From positions 4,340,001-4,404,000 of the forward strand of contig NZ_SHLD01000001.1 in assembly GCF_004217615.1 (NCBI RefSeq): DNA of 64,000 nt, read 5' to 3'. The stretch comes from Micromonospora kangleipakensis. Its GTDB lineage: Bacteria; Actinomycetota; Actinomycetes; Mycobacteriales; Micromonosporaceae. The notes under the pieces were generated by a model. That model saw only the letters and a list, made by a program, of their open reading frames with translations. It did not search any database and was not told the origin of the DNA. Below are positions 1 through 8,467 of the stretch, in pieces (position 1 is the stretch's first letter; every line of letters begins with the position of its first letter). A program made the translations under genes and the position numbers.

Positions 1-1
1 C

Positions 2-379
2 GCCCCCGCCGCGCCCCGGCCGCCCGCCGCGGGCGGCACGAAGCCCTCGCCCGGCGGCCTGCCCGGCGGCACCGGCCTCCCCGACCTGCCGCTGACGCAG
101 TGCCTGCCCGACCCGAAGGACTTCCCGGACCGCTGGACGCCGCCGAAGGAGTGCGGGCTGCCCGAGGGCTGCGTGCTGCTCAAGCCCGGCTCGGCGGTGC
201 CCCTCGGCGGCCTGCTGCTGCCCAAGGGGCTCGTGCCGCCGGGCACGGTCTTCCCGGCCGGCACCGAACTGCCGTCGGGCACCGTGCTGACCGCCGAGTG
301 CGTGCTGCCGGTGACCGGGGCGATCACCGGGCAGGTCGGCGGCCTGCCGGACGTCCTGGGAGGAGGGCTGATCCCGTGA
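2..379 (+). CDS. Mce family protein, C-terminal part (MceE position), cut by window start
   Basis: Only the C-terminal ~125 residues lie in the window. They are very rich in Pro, Gly and Leu with scattered Cys (QCLPD, KECGLPEGCVLL), like the low-complexity tails of actinobacterial MceD/MceE proteins. The stop overlaps the GTG of the next mce gene (GTGA), so the two are translationally coupled. Mce proteins are exported substrate-binding subunits of lipid/sterol ABC importers. Calling it MceE rests on its place just before the last mce gene; the conserved MCE domain itself is outside the window. Confidence 0.6.
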   Translation, partial: APAAPRPPAAGGTKPSPGGLPGGTGLPDLPLTQCLPDPKDFPDRWTPPKECGLPEGCVLLKPGSAVPLGGLLLPKGLVPPGTVFPAGTELPSGTVLTAECVLPVTGAITGQVGGLPDVLGGGLIP

Positions 380-1611
380 TCGGACGCACCGCGAAGCTCC
401 AGGTCATCGCCTTCGTGCTGGTGAGCGTGCTGGGCATCGGCTACGTCGGATTCCGCTACGTCGGCCTCGGCGACCGGCTCTTCGGCGGCGGCTACGTCGT
501 CCACGTCGACCTGGCCCGGGCCGGCGGCATCTTCGCCAACGCCCCGGTCACCTACCGCGGGGTCCCCGTCGGCCGGGTCACCGCCGTCGCCCTGCGCGCC
601 GACGGCGTCCGCGCCGACCTGCGGATCGACCGGGGCGTACGGGTGCCGGACGCCCTGCGGGCCGTGGTCACCCAGCGCTCCGCCGTCGGCGAGCAGTACC
701 TCGACCTGCGACCCGAACGCGACGGTGGCCCCTTCCTCGCCGCTGGCGCCGTCATTCCGGTCGACCGCACCGGCGTCCCGCTCGCCCCGGAGACGCTGCT
801 GACCAACCTCGACGCCCTGGTCCGTTCGATCGACCCGGACGACCTGACCGTGCTGATCAGCGAGCTGGGCACCGCGTTCGAGGGCAACGAGCGGGCCCTC
901 GCGCGGATCCTCGACGCCGGCGACGCGCTGCTCGCCGAGGCCGACGCCCGGCTGCCCGAGACGCTGACGCTGATCCGCGACGGGCGCACCGTGCTCACCA
1001 CCCAGGCGGAGTCCGCCGAGGCGCTGCGCCGCTGGTCCGCCGGCCTGGCGCAGCTCGCCGCCACCGTCCGCGCCGCCGATCCCGACCTGCGCCGGCTGCT
1101 CGCCACCGGCCCGCCGGCCGGCGCCGAGCTGCAGGCCCTGCTGCGCGGGCTGGAACCCAGCATCGGCACGCTGCTCGGCAACCTGGTCACCGTCAACGGG
1201 ATCGCCGCCCGCCGGCTGCCCGGCATCGAGCAGCTGCTGGTGGTCTACCCGGTCGCGGTGGCCGGCGGCTTCACCGTCACCCCGGGCGACGGCACCGCTC
1301 ACCTCGGCCTCGTCGTCAACGTGAACGACCCGCCCTCCTGCGTCTATCGCGGCGGCGGCACCCGGTGCAGCGCCCAGGAGCGAGCCGCCGGCGCCGGCGT
1401 ACGCGGGGCGCAGAATGCGCCGCGACCGTCCGGACGCGAGCCCGCTCCCGCCCCGTCGAACCAGGCCGGCCCGGGCGGGTACGACCCGGCGACCGGCCTG
1501 GTGCTCGGCCCGGACGGGCGACCGTTGCAGTTCGGCGGGACCGGCGGGCAGTACCGGACCGCGGGTGACCAGTCATGGAAGCAGTTGCTGCTCGCCGGGG
1601 TGACCCCGTGA
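376..1611 (+). CDS. Mce family protein, MceF position
   Basis: This 411-residue protein has an N-terminal membrane anchor (residues ~6-26, LQVIAFVLVSVLGIGYVGF) followed by an MCE/MlaD domain (~35-115; GGIFANAPVTYRGVPVGRV, then QYLDLRP). A helical region follows (~130-300) and a Pro/Gly-rich C-terminus ending in repeats of P-A-P and G-G. The GTG start is chosen because GAGGAGGG lies just upstream and the start overlaps the preceding stop. As the last mce gene before two Mce-associated genes it fits MceF. Family knowledge: hexameric Mce proteins form a periplasmic shuttle for lipids or sterols, energised by an MceG-type ATPase usually encoded elsewhere. Substrate unknown. Confidence 0.85.
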   Translation: MIGRTAKLQVIAFVLVSVLGIGYVGFRYVGLGDRLFGGGYVVHVDLARAGGIFANAPVTYRGVPVGRVTAVALRADGVRADLRIDRGVRVPDALRAVVTQRSAVGEQYLDLRPERDGGPFLAAGAVIPVDRTGVPLAPETLLTNLDALVRSIDPDDLTVLISELGTAFEGNERALARILDAGDALLAEADARLPETLTLIRDGRTVLTTQAESAEALRRWSAGLAQLAATVRAADPDLRRLLATGPPAGAELQALLRGLEPSIGTLLGNLVTVNGIAARRLPGIEQLLVVYPVAVAGGFTVTPGDGTAHLGLVVNVNDPPSCVYRGGGTRCSAQERAAGAGVRGAQNAPRPSGREPAPAPSNQAGPGGYDPATGLVLGPDGRPLQFGGTGGQYRTAGDQSWKQLLLAGVTP

Positions 1612-1634
1612 CCGGCGTACCGGAGGAGGTGGCG

Positions 1635-2411
1635 GTGCCCAACCGCAGGAACACCACCCTGAAAGTGATCAAGGGAGCGAAGTCCGGCGGGCCGACGCCC
1701 ACCCGACGCCGCCTCGTCACCCGTCCGGTGCCCCGACCGGCCGAGCCGATCGAGGAGGTGCTCGAACGCCTCGACCGGGAACCGGTCGACGACCCGACCG
1801 AGCCCGGTGACCTGACCGCGCTCGGCGACCCGGCGGAGGTCGAGGACTTGCCGGACCCCGACGAAGCTCCAACGGGGACGAAGGCACGGACCGCCGAGGC
1901 CGCCGACCACGACGCCGGTCCGCCGGGTCGCCGACGGGCGCTGGCCGGCCTGCTCGCGGTGCTGCTCGCCGCCGCCCTCGCGGCGGCCGGGGTGTACGGG
2001 CACCGCTGGTACGTCGACCGGGCCACCGACCAGGCCCGGCGGGACGCCGTGGCCGCCGCCCGGCAGGCCAGCGTCAACTTCGTCTCGGTCAGCGCCGCCA
2101 GCGTCGACCGGGACCTGCAACGCATCGTCGCCGGCGCCACCGGTGACTTCCGGGACGAGTTCACCCGCGGCCAGGCGCAGGTGCGCACGGCGGTGGTGGA
2201 GAACAAGGTCCAGTCGCAGGGGTCGGTGCTGCGCGCCGGGCTGGTCTCCGGGGACCGCCGGCACGCCGTCGTGCTCGTCGCCGTCGACGCCACCGTCCGA
2301 AACGTCAAGGCACCCGACGGCCGCCCGTCGCACTACCGCATCCAGGTGGACCTGGTCCGCGACAAGGACTCCGGCGACTGGCTGGTGTCCCGCCTGCAGT
2401 TCGTCGGCTGA
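1635..2411 (+). CDS. Mce-associated membrane protein
   Basis: This 258-residue protein follows mceF. It has a basic and acidic cytoplasmic N-terminus (~residues 1-110), one transmembrane helix (ALAGLLAVLLAAALAAAGVY region) and an exported domain of ~125 residues that ends in a beta-rich stretch (YRIQVDLVRDKDSGDWLVS). This is the architecture of Mce-associated (Mam/Mas) proteins, thought to stabilise the Mce complex. The GTG at 1635 is preferred because GGAGGAGG ends about six bases before it; an alternative GTG at 1608 overlaps the mceF stop. Transcribed with the mce genes. Confidence 0.75.
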   Translation: MPNRRNTTLKVIKGAKSGGPTPTRRRLVTRPVPRPAEPIEEVLERLDREPVDDPTEPGDLTALGDPAEVEDLPDPDEAPTGTKARTAEAADHDAGPPGRRRALAGLLAVLLAAALAAAGVYGHRWYVDRATDQARRDAVAAARQASVNFVSVSAASVDRDLQRIVAGATGDFRDEFTRGQAQVRTAVVENKVQSQGSVLRAGLVSGDRRHAVVLVAVDATVRNVKAPDGRPSHYRIQVDLVRDKDSGDWLVSRLQFVG

Positions 2412-2427
2412 CCCGAGGAGGAGTCCC

Positions 2428-2934
2428 ATGCGTGTCCCCACAGTCCTGCGCCGACGGCCCGGACGTCCCCCGCTGCTGCCGACGCTCGTCGTCGCGCTCC
2501 TGGTCGCGGCGGCCGTCGCCGCCGCCGGCTGGTCCGGCGACCACCGCGCCGGCCAGCGCGACCGCGCCGTCCGCCAGGCCCTGGCCGCCGCGCCCGCCGC
2601 CGCGAAGGCGATCTTCTCGTACGACTACCGCACCTTCGACGACAGCGTCGCCAACGGACGCACCTTCGCCACCGGCGACTTCGCCGACGAGTACGCCCGG
2701 ACCACCGCCAGTCTCAAGCAGACCGCGACCAGACAGCAGGCGGTGGTCCTGGCCGAGGTCTCCGCGACCGGGGTGGTCACCGCCGGCACCGACCGGGTGG
2801 AACTGCTCGTCTACCTCAACCAGTACCGGCGCAACGTCAGCACGGCGGGGGAGAAGGTCGACCAGAACCGGGTCGTGCTCACCATGGTCCCGGTCCACGG
2901 GGAATGGAAGGTCGTCAAGGCGACAGCGATCTGA
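2428..2934 (+). CDS. Mce-associated protein, second copy
   Basis: This 168-residue protein starts with ATG after GAGGAGGAG. A basic N-terminus precedes a single transmembrane helix (~residues 17-35, LPTLVVALLVAAAVAAAGW), then an exported NTF2-like alpha/beta domain with the pattern FSYDYRTFDD and a C-terminal GEWKVVKATAI strand typical of Mce-associated proteins. It is shorter than its upstream neighbour and lacks the long cytoplasmic tail. It ends the mce operon; about 250 bases without a convincing gene follow before the kinase. Confidence 0.75.
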   Translation: MRVPTVLRRRPGRPPLLPTLVVALLVAAAVAAAGWSGDHRAGQRDRAVRQALAAAPAAAKAIFSYDYRTFDDSVANGRTFATGDFADEYARTTASLKQTATRQQAVVLAEVSATGVVTAGTDRVELLVYLNQYRRNVSTAGEKVDQNRVVLTMVPVHGEWKVVKATAI

Positions 2935-3182
2935 CGCCGGAGCGTCGTCCGCTTGCCTGGGTCTGCTAACAGTGGCGACGTGTCCGTAACCGACCATGCT
3001 TCGTCCACCTCGCCCGGCCGGCCCCGCGGCGGCGGCACGCACGGCCGCCACGACCGGTCGCGGCGCGACATCCGGGCGACGGAAGCAGCCGTTGCGCCGA
3101 TGGACGCCGGCCCCGGCGGGACCACAATGATCAGCGTGGCGGTGACCGACGGCCGCCCCTGGATCGCGGTGGAGTCCGTCGC

Positions 3183-4829
3183 ATGAGCGCGAGCTGGCAA
3201 CTCTCCGGCTACACGCCGGTCCGTCGGCTCGGCGCCGGCGCGTCGGGCAGCGTCATGCTCGCCACCCACGACGGGACCGGCACCCCGGTCGCCATCAAGT
3301 ACCTGATCAAGAGCGTCGGCGAGGACCCGTCGTTCCGCACCGCGTTTCAGGCCGAGGCGCGGCTGCTGGGCGAGATCGACGACCCGCACGTCTCCCGGCT
3401 CTACGAGTACGTCGAGTCGCCCGCCGGCGCCGCCATCGTCATGGAGCTGGTCAACGGGGTGTCGCTGCGGCAGATGCTGCGCGCCCACGGCCCGACCACC
3501 CCGGAGTCGGCGCTCTGCGTCCTCAAGGGATCGCTGGCCGGGCTCGCCGCCGCGCACGCTCGCGGCGTCGTGCACCGCGACTACAAGCCGGAGAACGTGC
3601 TGGTCACCGGCGAGGGTCTCAGCAAGCTCGCCGACTTCGGCATCGCGATGCCGATCGGCGAGGGTGCCGACAGCACCGTCACCGGCACCCCCCGTTATAT
3701 GGCGCCGGAGCAGTGGACCGGCGCGCCGGCCAGCCCCGCCTGCGACATCTACGCCGCCACCGCCACCTTCTTCGAGTGCCTCACCGGCCGCCCCCCGTAC
3801 GACGGACGGGACCTGCTCACCCTGCGCCAGCAGCACGCCACCGCGCCGATCCCGACCGACCCGGCGCCCGCGCCGGTGCACGAGCTGCTGCGCCACGGCA
3901 TGGCCAAGCAGCCCGCCGACCGGCCGCAACCCGCCCAGGTCTTCATCGAGGTGCTGGAGCAGGTGGCCGCCGGGGCGTACGGCGAGGAGTGGGAGGAGCG
4001 CGGGCTGCGGGAGCTGGCCCGCCGCGCGGCCCTGCTCGCCGCCCTCTGGCCGTTCCCCGACGGGTCCGGCGGCGCCACCAGCCTGGCCAGCACCGTCCTC
4101 GGCGGGACGGTTCCGGTGCGCCGGTCGGTGTTCCGGCAGGGCCGCCGGCGGACCGCGGTGCTCGCCGGTGGGGCACTGGTCGCGGCGCTGCTGGTCGGCG
4201 GGGCCGGGTACAGCTACGCCTCCCGCAGCGAGCCCGCCGTCGCGGCCAGCCCGCCCGGCGTCGACCCGCCCGGCGCCGATCCCACCGGTACACCCGCCGC
4301 GACCCCGGCGGAGCCGCCGAGCGCCACGCCGACCCCGCCGGCCACCCCGACGCCCGCCGCCGCCGCGTCGGCGACCCCGAGCCGGTCGCCGTCCGCCACG
4401 CCGAACCGTTCCCCGGTACGCACCACCGCCCCGGCGCCCCGGCCGTCCACCAGCACCTCTCCGCCGCCACCGCCCGACGTCACCGCCCCGTCCCTCGGCG
4501 GGGTCAGCGTCAACCCCGGTGAGCTGGAGCCGAAGGGCTGCCCGTACGGGTACAAGTCCAGCACCGTCACCGCCACCGTCACCGACGATCGCACCGGCGC
4601 GGACGCCCTGAAGGTCAGCTTCCGCTACACCCTGGAGGGGGCCACCGCGACGGTGCAGATGACCTCCGTCGGGCGTGGCCGGTTCCAGGGCACGCTCGGG
4701 CCGCTGACCGCGCCGAAGCAGAGCAGCCGCATCCCGATCTTCGTCACCGCCGTCGACGCCGCCGGCAACTCGACCAGCTCGACGTCACCGGTGTACGTGA
4801 CGCTCTACAACTACTGCACCCCCGGATAG
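3183..4829 (+). CDS. Transmembrane Ser/Thr protein kinase with exported Ig-like domain
   Basis: 548 residues. The N-terminal kinase domain (~10-265) has the glycine loop GAGASGSV (17-24), catalytic Lys39 in VAIK, catalytic loop HRDYKPEN (131-138; Tyr replaces the usual Leu), DFG (151-153) and an APEQW segment. A juxtamembrane linker leads to one transmembrane helix (~324-345), a long Pro/Ala/Thr/Ser linker (~350-430) and an exported beta-sandwich of ~105 residues with two Cys, resembling a bacterial Ig-like fold rather than PASTA repeats. It should phosphorylate Ser/Thr on cytoplasmic proteins in response to an external signal. The two downstream genes carry Thr-containing repeats and may be substrates (inference). 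Confidence 0.92.
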   Translation: MSASWQLSGYTPVRRLGAGASGSVMLATHDGTGTPVAIKYLIKSVGEDPSFRTAFQAEARLLGEIDDPHVSRLYEYVESPAGAAIVMELVNGVSLRQMLRAHGPTTPESALCVLKGSLAGLAAAHARGVVHRDYKPENVLVTGEGLSKLADFGIAMPIGEGADSTVTGTPRYMAPEQWTGAPASPACDIYAATATFFECLTGRPPYDGRDLLTLRQQHATAPIPTDPAPAPVHELLRHGMAKQPADRPQPAQVFIEVLEQVAAGAYGEEWEERGLRELARRAALLAALWPFPDGSGGATSLASTVLGGTVPVRRSVFRQGRRRTAVLAGGALVAALLVGGAGYSYASRSEPAVAASPPGVDPPGADPTGTPAATPAEPPSATPTPPATPTPAAAASATPSRSPSATPNRSPVRTTAPAPRPSTSTSPPPPPDVTAPSLGGVSVNPGELEPKGCPYGYKSSTVTATVTDDRTGADALKVSFRYTLEGATATVQMTSVGRGRFQGTLGPLTAPKQSSRIPIFVTAVDAAGNSTSSTSPVYVTLYNYCTPG

Positions 4830-4838
4830 GAGCGCGAC

Positions 4839-4880
4839 GTGCCTTCGTTCGACAGTTCCATCACGGGACGGTTCGGGTGA
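4839..4880 (+). CDS. Possible 13-residue leader peptide overlapping the next start
   Basis: A GTG codon preceded by AGGAG (about eight bases away) opens a 13-codon reading frame, MPSFDSSITGRFG, whose TGA overlaps the GTG start of the repeat protein (GGTGA). It has a better ribosome site than the downstream gene, so ribosomes finishing the short frame could re-initiate on it. It could instead be the N-terminus of the downstream protein separated by a one-base shift. Low confidence. Confidence 0.3.
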   Translation: MPSFDSSITGRFG

Positions 4881-5890
4881 CCCGGCCGGAGGAGCCCACC
4901 GAGGCACTGCCCACCCGGGCGGTGCCGCTGCCGGCCGCACCCGTCGATCCGGACCGCACCCGGACGCTCGGCGCCACCGACAGCACCGTGCACCTGAATG
5001 CCACCGACTCCACGATGCACCTCGGCGGCACTGATGCGACCGTGCACCTTGGGGACACGGACGCCACCGTCCACCTCGGTCCGCCCGATTCGACAGTGCG
5101 GTTGGGCGCTGACACCGTGTACCTCGGGTCCCCGGACGCCACCGTGCACCTGGGTGGGCCGGACGCGACGACCCGCCTCGGGGCCACCGACGCGACCGTG
5201 CACCTGGCCGGCGCTGCGGCCACCACCGGCGGCACCGAGCCGACGGTCCACTTCCCGGCGAGCGGCGGGACCGAACCCACCGCGACCGGCCCGGCCACCT
5301 CGACGTACCCCGCGGCGGGGGCGAGCCCCGCGTACCCGGGGGTGGCGGGCGACGCCCGGGCCGCGACCGGCCGGTCCCAGCCGGCGCCCGGCGGCGAGGT
5401 CCGCTTCGGGCCGGGCGTGCCGGCCACCCCGCCGGCCGCCCCCGCCTGGCCCGCGGCGGCCACGGCGCGCCGGCCGCGCCCGCTGTGGCGCCGGGTCGTC
5501 TCGGTGCTCTCCACCCTGCTCACCGTCGTCCTGCTGGTGGCGGTCGGGTTCTACCTGTGGCAGCGGATCAGCCCGCTGGAGGTCGAGGGCGTGACGGTGG
5601 CCGTGCCGCAGCCGGCCGGCGACCGGTGCGACGTCACCGTCGACGTGGTGGCGACCGTACGGACCAACGGCCGGGGCGGCGTGCTCCGTTACCAGTGGCT
5701 CCGCTCGGACGCCGCGCCCGGCAGCCTGCTCAGCGAGCGGGTCGGCCGGGGCCAGCGGACCGTCCTGCTGACCCTCAGGTGGAGCTTCAGCGGCGTCGGC
5801 ACGACGAAGGAGACGGCCACCGTCAACATCATCGAGCCGTCGCCGGTGCAGGCCGGCACCGAGGTCAGCTACCGCTGCCGGCGGGGCTGA
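4877..5890 (+). CDS. Single-pass membrane protein with nine 9-residue Thr repeats
   Basis: I do not recognise a named family. The 337-residue protein has a cytoplasmic N-terminal half with nine tandem units of consensus G-x-T/P-D-A/S-T-V-H-L (residues 32-110), a Pro/Ala/Gly-rich stretch (~115-195), one transmembrane helix (~203-225) and an exported beta-rich domain of ~105 residues with two Cys, ending CRRG. The domain order (cytoplasmic signalling part, helix, exported beta domain) mirrors the kinase just upstream, whose exported domain is also two-Cys and beta-rich. The start is the GTG overlapping the leader frame. A role as kinase substrate or partner is inference from adjacency and the repeated Thr. 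Confidence 0.7.
   Translation: MTRPEEPTEALPTRAVPLPAAPVDPDRTRTLGATDSTVHLNATDSTMHLGGTDATVHLGDTDATVHLGPPDSTVRLGADTVYLGSPDATVHLGGPDATTRLGATDATVHLAGAAATTGGTEPTVHFPASGGTEPTATGPATSTYPAAGASPAYPGVAGDARAATGRSQPAPGGEVRFGPGVPATPPAAPAWPAAATARRPRPLWRRVVSVLSTLLTVVLLVAVGFYLWQRISPLEVEGVTVAVPQPAGDRCDVTVDVVATVRTNGRGGVLRYQWLRSDAAPGSLLSERVGRGQRTVLLTLRWSFSGVGTTKETATVNIIEPSPVQAGTEVSYRCRRG
4970..5206 (+). repeat. Nine tandem ~27-bp coding repeats
   Basis: The units encode GATDSTVHL, NATDSTMHL, GGTDATVHL, GDTDATVHL, GPPDSTVRL, GADTVYL, GSPDATVHL, GGPDATTRL and GATDATVHL. One unit is two codons short. DNA copies differ at many third positions, so the protein pattern seems to be conserved rather than a fresh duplication. 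Confidence 0.85.
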
Positions 5891-5963
5891 CCGCGTTTCC
5901 CGCGCACCGCGTTCGGGTAGGTCCCCCGCGGACCGACCTGAATCCGTGTGTGGAGGCCCTTCG

Positions 5964-6965
5964 ATGAAAGACAACTTCGGGAACGCGGTGGGCGACGCGT
6001 TCCGTTCGGTGATGCTGTTCCTGCCCAAGGCCGTCGCCTTCATCGCGATCCTGGTGGTCGGCTGGCTGATCGCCAAGGCCGTGCTGAAGCTCGTGGACAC
6101 GGTCCTGGAGCGGGTGCACTTCGACAAGGCGGTCGAGCGCGGCGGCATCAAGACCGCCCTGGCCCGGTCCAAGTACGACGCCAGCGACATCGTGGCGAAG
6201 CTGGCCTACTACGGGGTGCTGCTGGTGACCCTCCAGCTCGCCTTCGGCATCTGGGGCCCGAACCCGATCTCCGACCTGATCGCCGGGGTCATCGCCTGGC
6301 TGCCCCGCGCGTTCGTCGCCATCGTCATCGTGGTGGTGGCCGCCGCGATCGCCAAGGCGGTCAAGGACATCATCTCCAGCGCCCTCGGTGGCCTGTCGTA
6401 CGGCCGGGTGCTGGCCAACATCGCCTCGATCTTCATCCTCGGCCTGGGCGTCATCGCCGCCCTGAACCAGATCGGCGTCGCCACCGCGGTGACCACCCCG
6501 GTGCTGATCGCGGTGCTCGCGACCGTCGGCGGCATCCTCGTCGTGGGCGTCGGCGGCGGGCTGGTCCGGCCGATGCAGAGCCGCTGGGAGAACTGGCTGA
6601 CCCGCGCCGAGCAGGAGTCGCGGGCCATCGCCACGCACGCCCGGGCGTACCAGGCGGGCCGGCGCGACGTCGAGGCCCGGCTGAGCCAGCCGGTCAGCCC
6701 GTACGCGGAGGCCGAGCTGACCCAGCCGGTCGCCCGGGACACCGACGCCGACCGCACCCAGCCGGTCGCCCCGTACGGCGGCGCGGAGCCCACCCAGCCG
6801 GTCGCCCCGTACGGCGCGGCGGAGCCCACCCAGCCGGTCCCGCCGTACGGCGAGTCGGAGCGCACCCAGCCGACCACGCCGCGGCAGCCCACCGCCGAGC
6901 AGGCGGTGGACAACGAGTCCACGATGGTCATCCCGCAGGCGGACGTGGAGAAGTTCCGCCGCTGA
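5964..6965 (+). CDS. Mechanosensitive-channel-like membrane protein with TQPV repeat tail
   Basis: 333 residues. About five hydrophobic segments span residues ~15-205: one near the N-terminus (KAVAFIAILVVGWLIAKAVL), further ones around 78-100, 110-135 and 155-200, the last glycine-rich (VGVGGGLVRPMQSRW). This matches the conserved-TM-helix, MscS-related family found in cyanobacteria and actinobacteria. A cytoplasmic tail (240-308) carries six 12-residue units built on T/S-Q-P-V. ATG at 5964 is chosen over the upstream GTG because TGGAGG lies seven bases before it. The repeated Thr and the kinase two genes upstream suggest phosphorylation, unproven. Confidence 0.75.
   Translation: MKDNFGNAVGDAFRSVMLFLPKAVAFIAILVVGWLIAKAVLKLVDTVLERVHFDKAVERGGIKTALARSKYDASDIVAKLAYYGVLLVTLQLAFGIWGPNPISDLIAGVIAWLPRAFVAIVIVVVAAAIAKAVKDIISSALGGLSYGRVLANIASIFILGLGVIAALNQIGVATAVTTPVLIAVLATVGGILVVGVGGGLVRPMQSRWENWLTRAEQESRAIATHARAYQAGRRDVEARLSQPVSPYAEAELTQPVARDTDADRTQPVAPYGGAEPTQPVAPYGAAEPTQPVPPYGESERTQPTTPRQPTAEQAVDNESTMVIPQADVEKFRR
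6681..6887 (+). repeat. Six ~36-bp coding repeats (TQPV units)
   Basis: Tandem 12-codon units encode LSQPVSPYAEAE, LTQPVARDTDAD, RTQPVAPYGGAE, PTQPVAPYGAAE, PTQPVPPYGESE and a partial RTQPTTPRQ. Units 3 to 5 are also close at DNA level, which suggests recent duplication. Confidence 0.85.
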
Positions 6966-6981
6966 CCGTCCGCACGCGCAC

Positions 6982-7011
6982 CGGGGTGGGGCCCAGCCGG
7001 GTCCCACCCCG
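6982..7011 (+). terminator. Hairpin terminator after the channel gene
   Basis: A 13-bp stem (CGGGGTGGGGCCC against GGGTCCCACCCCG, one G-U pair) with a four-base loop begins 17 bases after the stop codon. No T-run follows, as is common in high-GC actinobacteria. Confidence 0.7.
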
Positions 7012-7152
7012 ACGTGTGTTCCGGGCAGACTCGACGAGCGTTAGCATCGGCTTCATGACCTGGCGATGTTGATCCTGCCTTAGAGGCCGTGGCCGCGGGC
7101 CGCCGCGGACGCCGTACGTCCGGCGTCCGTTCCGTCCCCGTGGGAAGGCCTC

Positions 7153-8430
7153 ATGATCATCTCTCCTGCGCGCGTACCCGCGGCCCGCCGGCTGGCGGGC
7201 GCGCTCTACGGCTACGCGTTCCTCACCGACCTCGTCCTGCTCTACCCGGTGTACGTGCTGCTGTTCAGCGACAACGGCCTGTCGGTCGGGCAGATCTCCT
7301 CGCTCTTCGTGATCTGGTCGGCGACCGGCATCGTCCTGGAGGTCCCCTCCGGGGCGTGGGCCGACGCCGTCTCCCGGCGGCTGCTGCTCGTCCTGGCGCC
7401 GCTGCTGCCCGCCGCCGGCTTCGCCTGCTGGGTGCTCGCCCCGTCCTACCCGGCGTTCGCGGTGGGGTTCCTGCTCTGGGGCGCCGGCGGGGCACTGCGC
7501 TCCGGGGCGCTGGAGGCGCTGGTCTTCACCGAACTCGACCGGCTCGGCGCCACCGACCGGTACGCCCGCCTGATGGGCCGGGCGCACACCGCCGGGGTGC
7601 TGGGTGCGGCCGGCTCCGGGGCGCTGGCCGGGCCGGTCCTCGCCGTCGGCGGCTACCCGGCGGTGGGCGCGGCCAGCATCCTCGCCTGCCTGCTCGCCGC
7701 GGCCGCCGCGACCCGGTTGCCCGAGCACCGACCGGGCCGGCCCGTCGAGCCCGCGGCGGTTCCCGGACCGGCCACGGCCGAGCGGCGGGACCAGCCGGAC
7801 GGCGGCGACGAGCTGGGGTGGCTGGCCACCCTGCGCGTCGGGCTGGCCGAGGCCCGGGCCGACCGCACGGTACGCGCCGCCGTGCTGCTCGTCCCGGCGG
7901 TGACCGCGATCTGGGGCGGGCTCGACGAGTACACCGCGCTGCTGGCCCGGGAGACCGGCGTCGCCGACGCGACCGTGCCGCTGCTGCTCCTGCTGCTCTG
8001 GGCCGGGATGACCGCCGGCGGGCTGCTCGCCCCGGCGGGGGAGCGGCTGACCATCCGCGGGTACGCGGGCCTGCTGGTGCTCGCCGCGTCGGCGCTGGCG
8101 GTGGGCGCCCTGGTCGGCAGCCCGGTGGGCTTCCTGCCGCTCGCGGTCGCCTTCGCCGCGTTCCAGCTCGCCACGGTGCTCGCGGACGTGCGCCTGCAGG
8201 CCCGGATCACCGGCCCGGGCCGGGCGACGGTCGCCTCGGTGGCCGGGATGGCGACCGACCTGACCATCGTCGCGTTCTACGGCGGGTACGCCGTCGTGGC
8301 CGGCGCGGCCGGCAACGGGATCGCCTTCGCGCTGGCCGCCCTGCCGTACCTGGCGGTGGCGGGCTGGCTGGTCGGCTCCCGGTCGTGGCGGGACGCGCCG
8401 GCGCCCGGCAAATCGGTGGTTACCGGGTAA
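7153..8430 (+). CDS. MFS transporter
   Basis: 425 residues with about twelve hydrophobic segments. The motif-A-like loop between TM2 and TM3 reads LEVPSGAWADAVSRR. A larger cytoplasmic loop lies near residues 195-240. The ATG follows GGAAGG. MFS carriers with the VPSGAWAD signature are usually drug or metabolite exporters; the substrate cannot be read from sequence. The gene stands alone after a terminator and is followed within 40 bases by the transketolase gene. Confidence 0.8.
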   Translation: MIISPARVPAARRLAGALYGYAFLTDLVLLYPVYVLLFSDNGLSVGQISSLFVIWSATGIVLEVPSGAWADAVSRRLLLVLAPLLPAAGFACWVLAPSYPAFAVGFLLWGAGGALRSGALEALVFTELDRLGATDRYARLMGRAHTAGVLGAAGSGALAGPVLAVGGYPAVGAASILACLLAAAAATRLPEHRPGRPVEPAAVPGPATAERRDQPDGGDELGWLATLRVGLAEARADRTVRAAVLLVPAVTAIWGGLDEYTALLARETGVADATVPLLLLLLWAGMTAGGLLAPAGERLTIRGYAGLLVLAASALAVGALVGSPVGFLPLAVAFAAFQLATVLADVRLQARITGPGRATVASVAGMATDLTIVAFYGGYAVVAGAAGNGIAFALAALPYLAVAGWLVGSRSWRDAPAPGKSVVTG

Positions 8431-8467
8431 GGCCGTTTCTTTCCTGATTACGGTAGGTGCGGAGGCG

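Noticed and set aside
2953..3186. A 77-codon frame whose stop overlaps the kinase start
   Set aside because: Composition looks random, no ribosome site precedes it and no family pattern is seen; kept only as a possible leader of the kinase gene.
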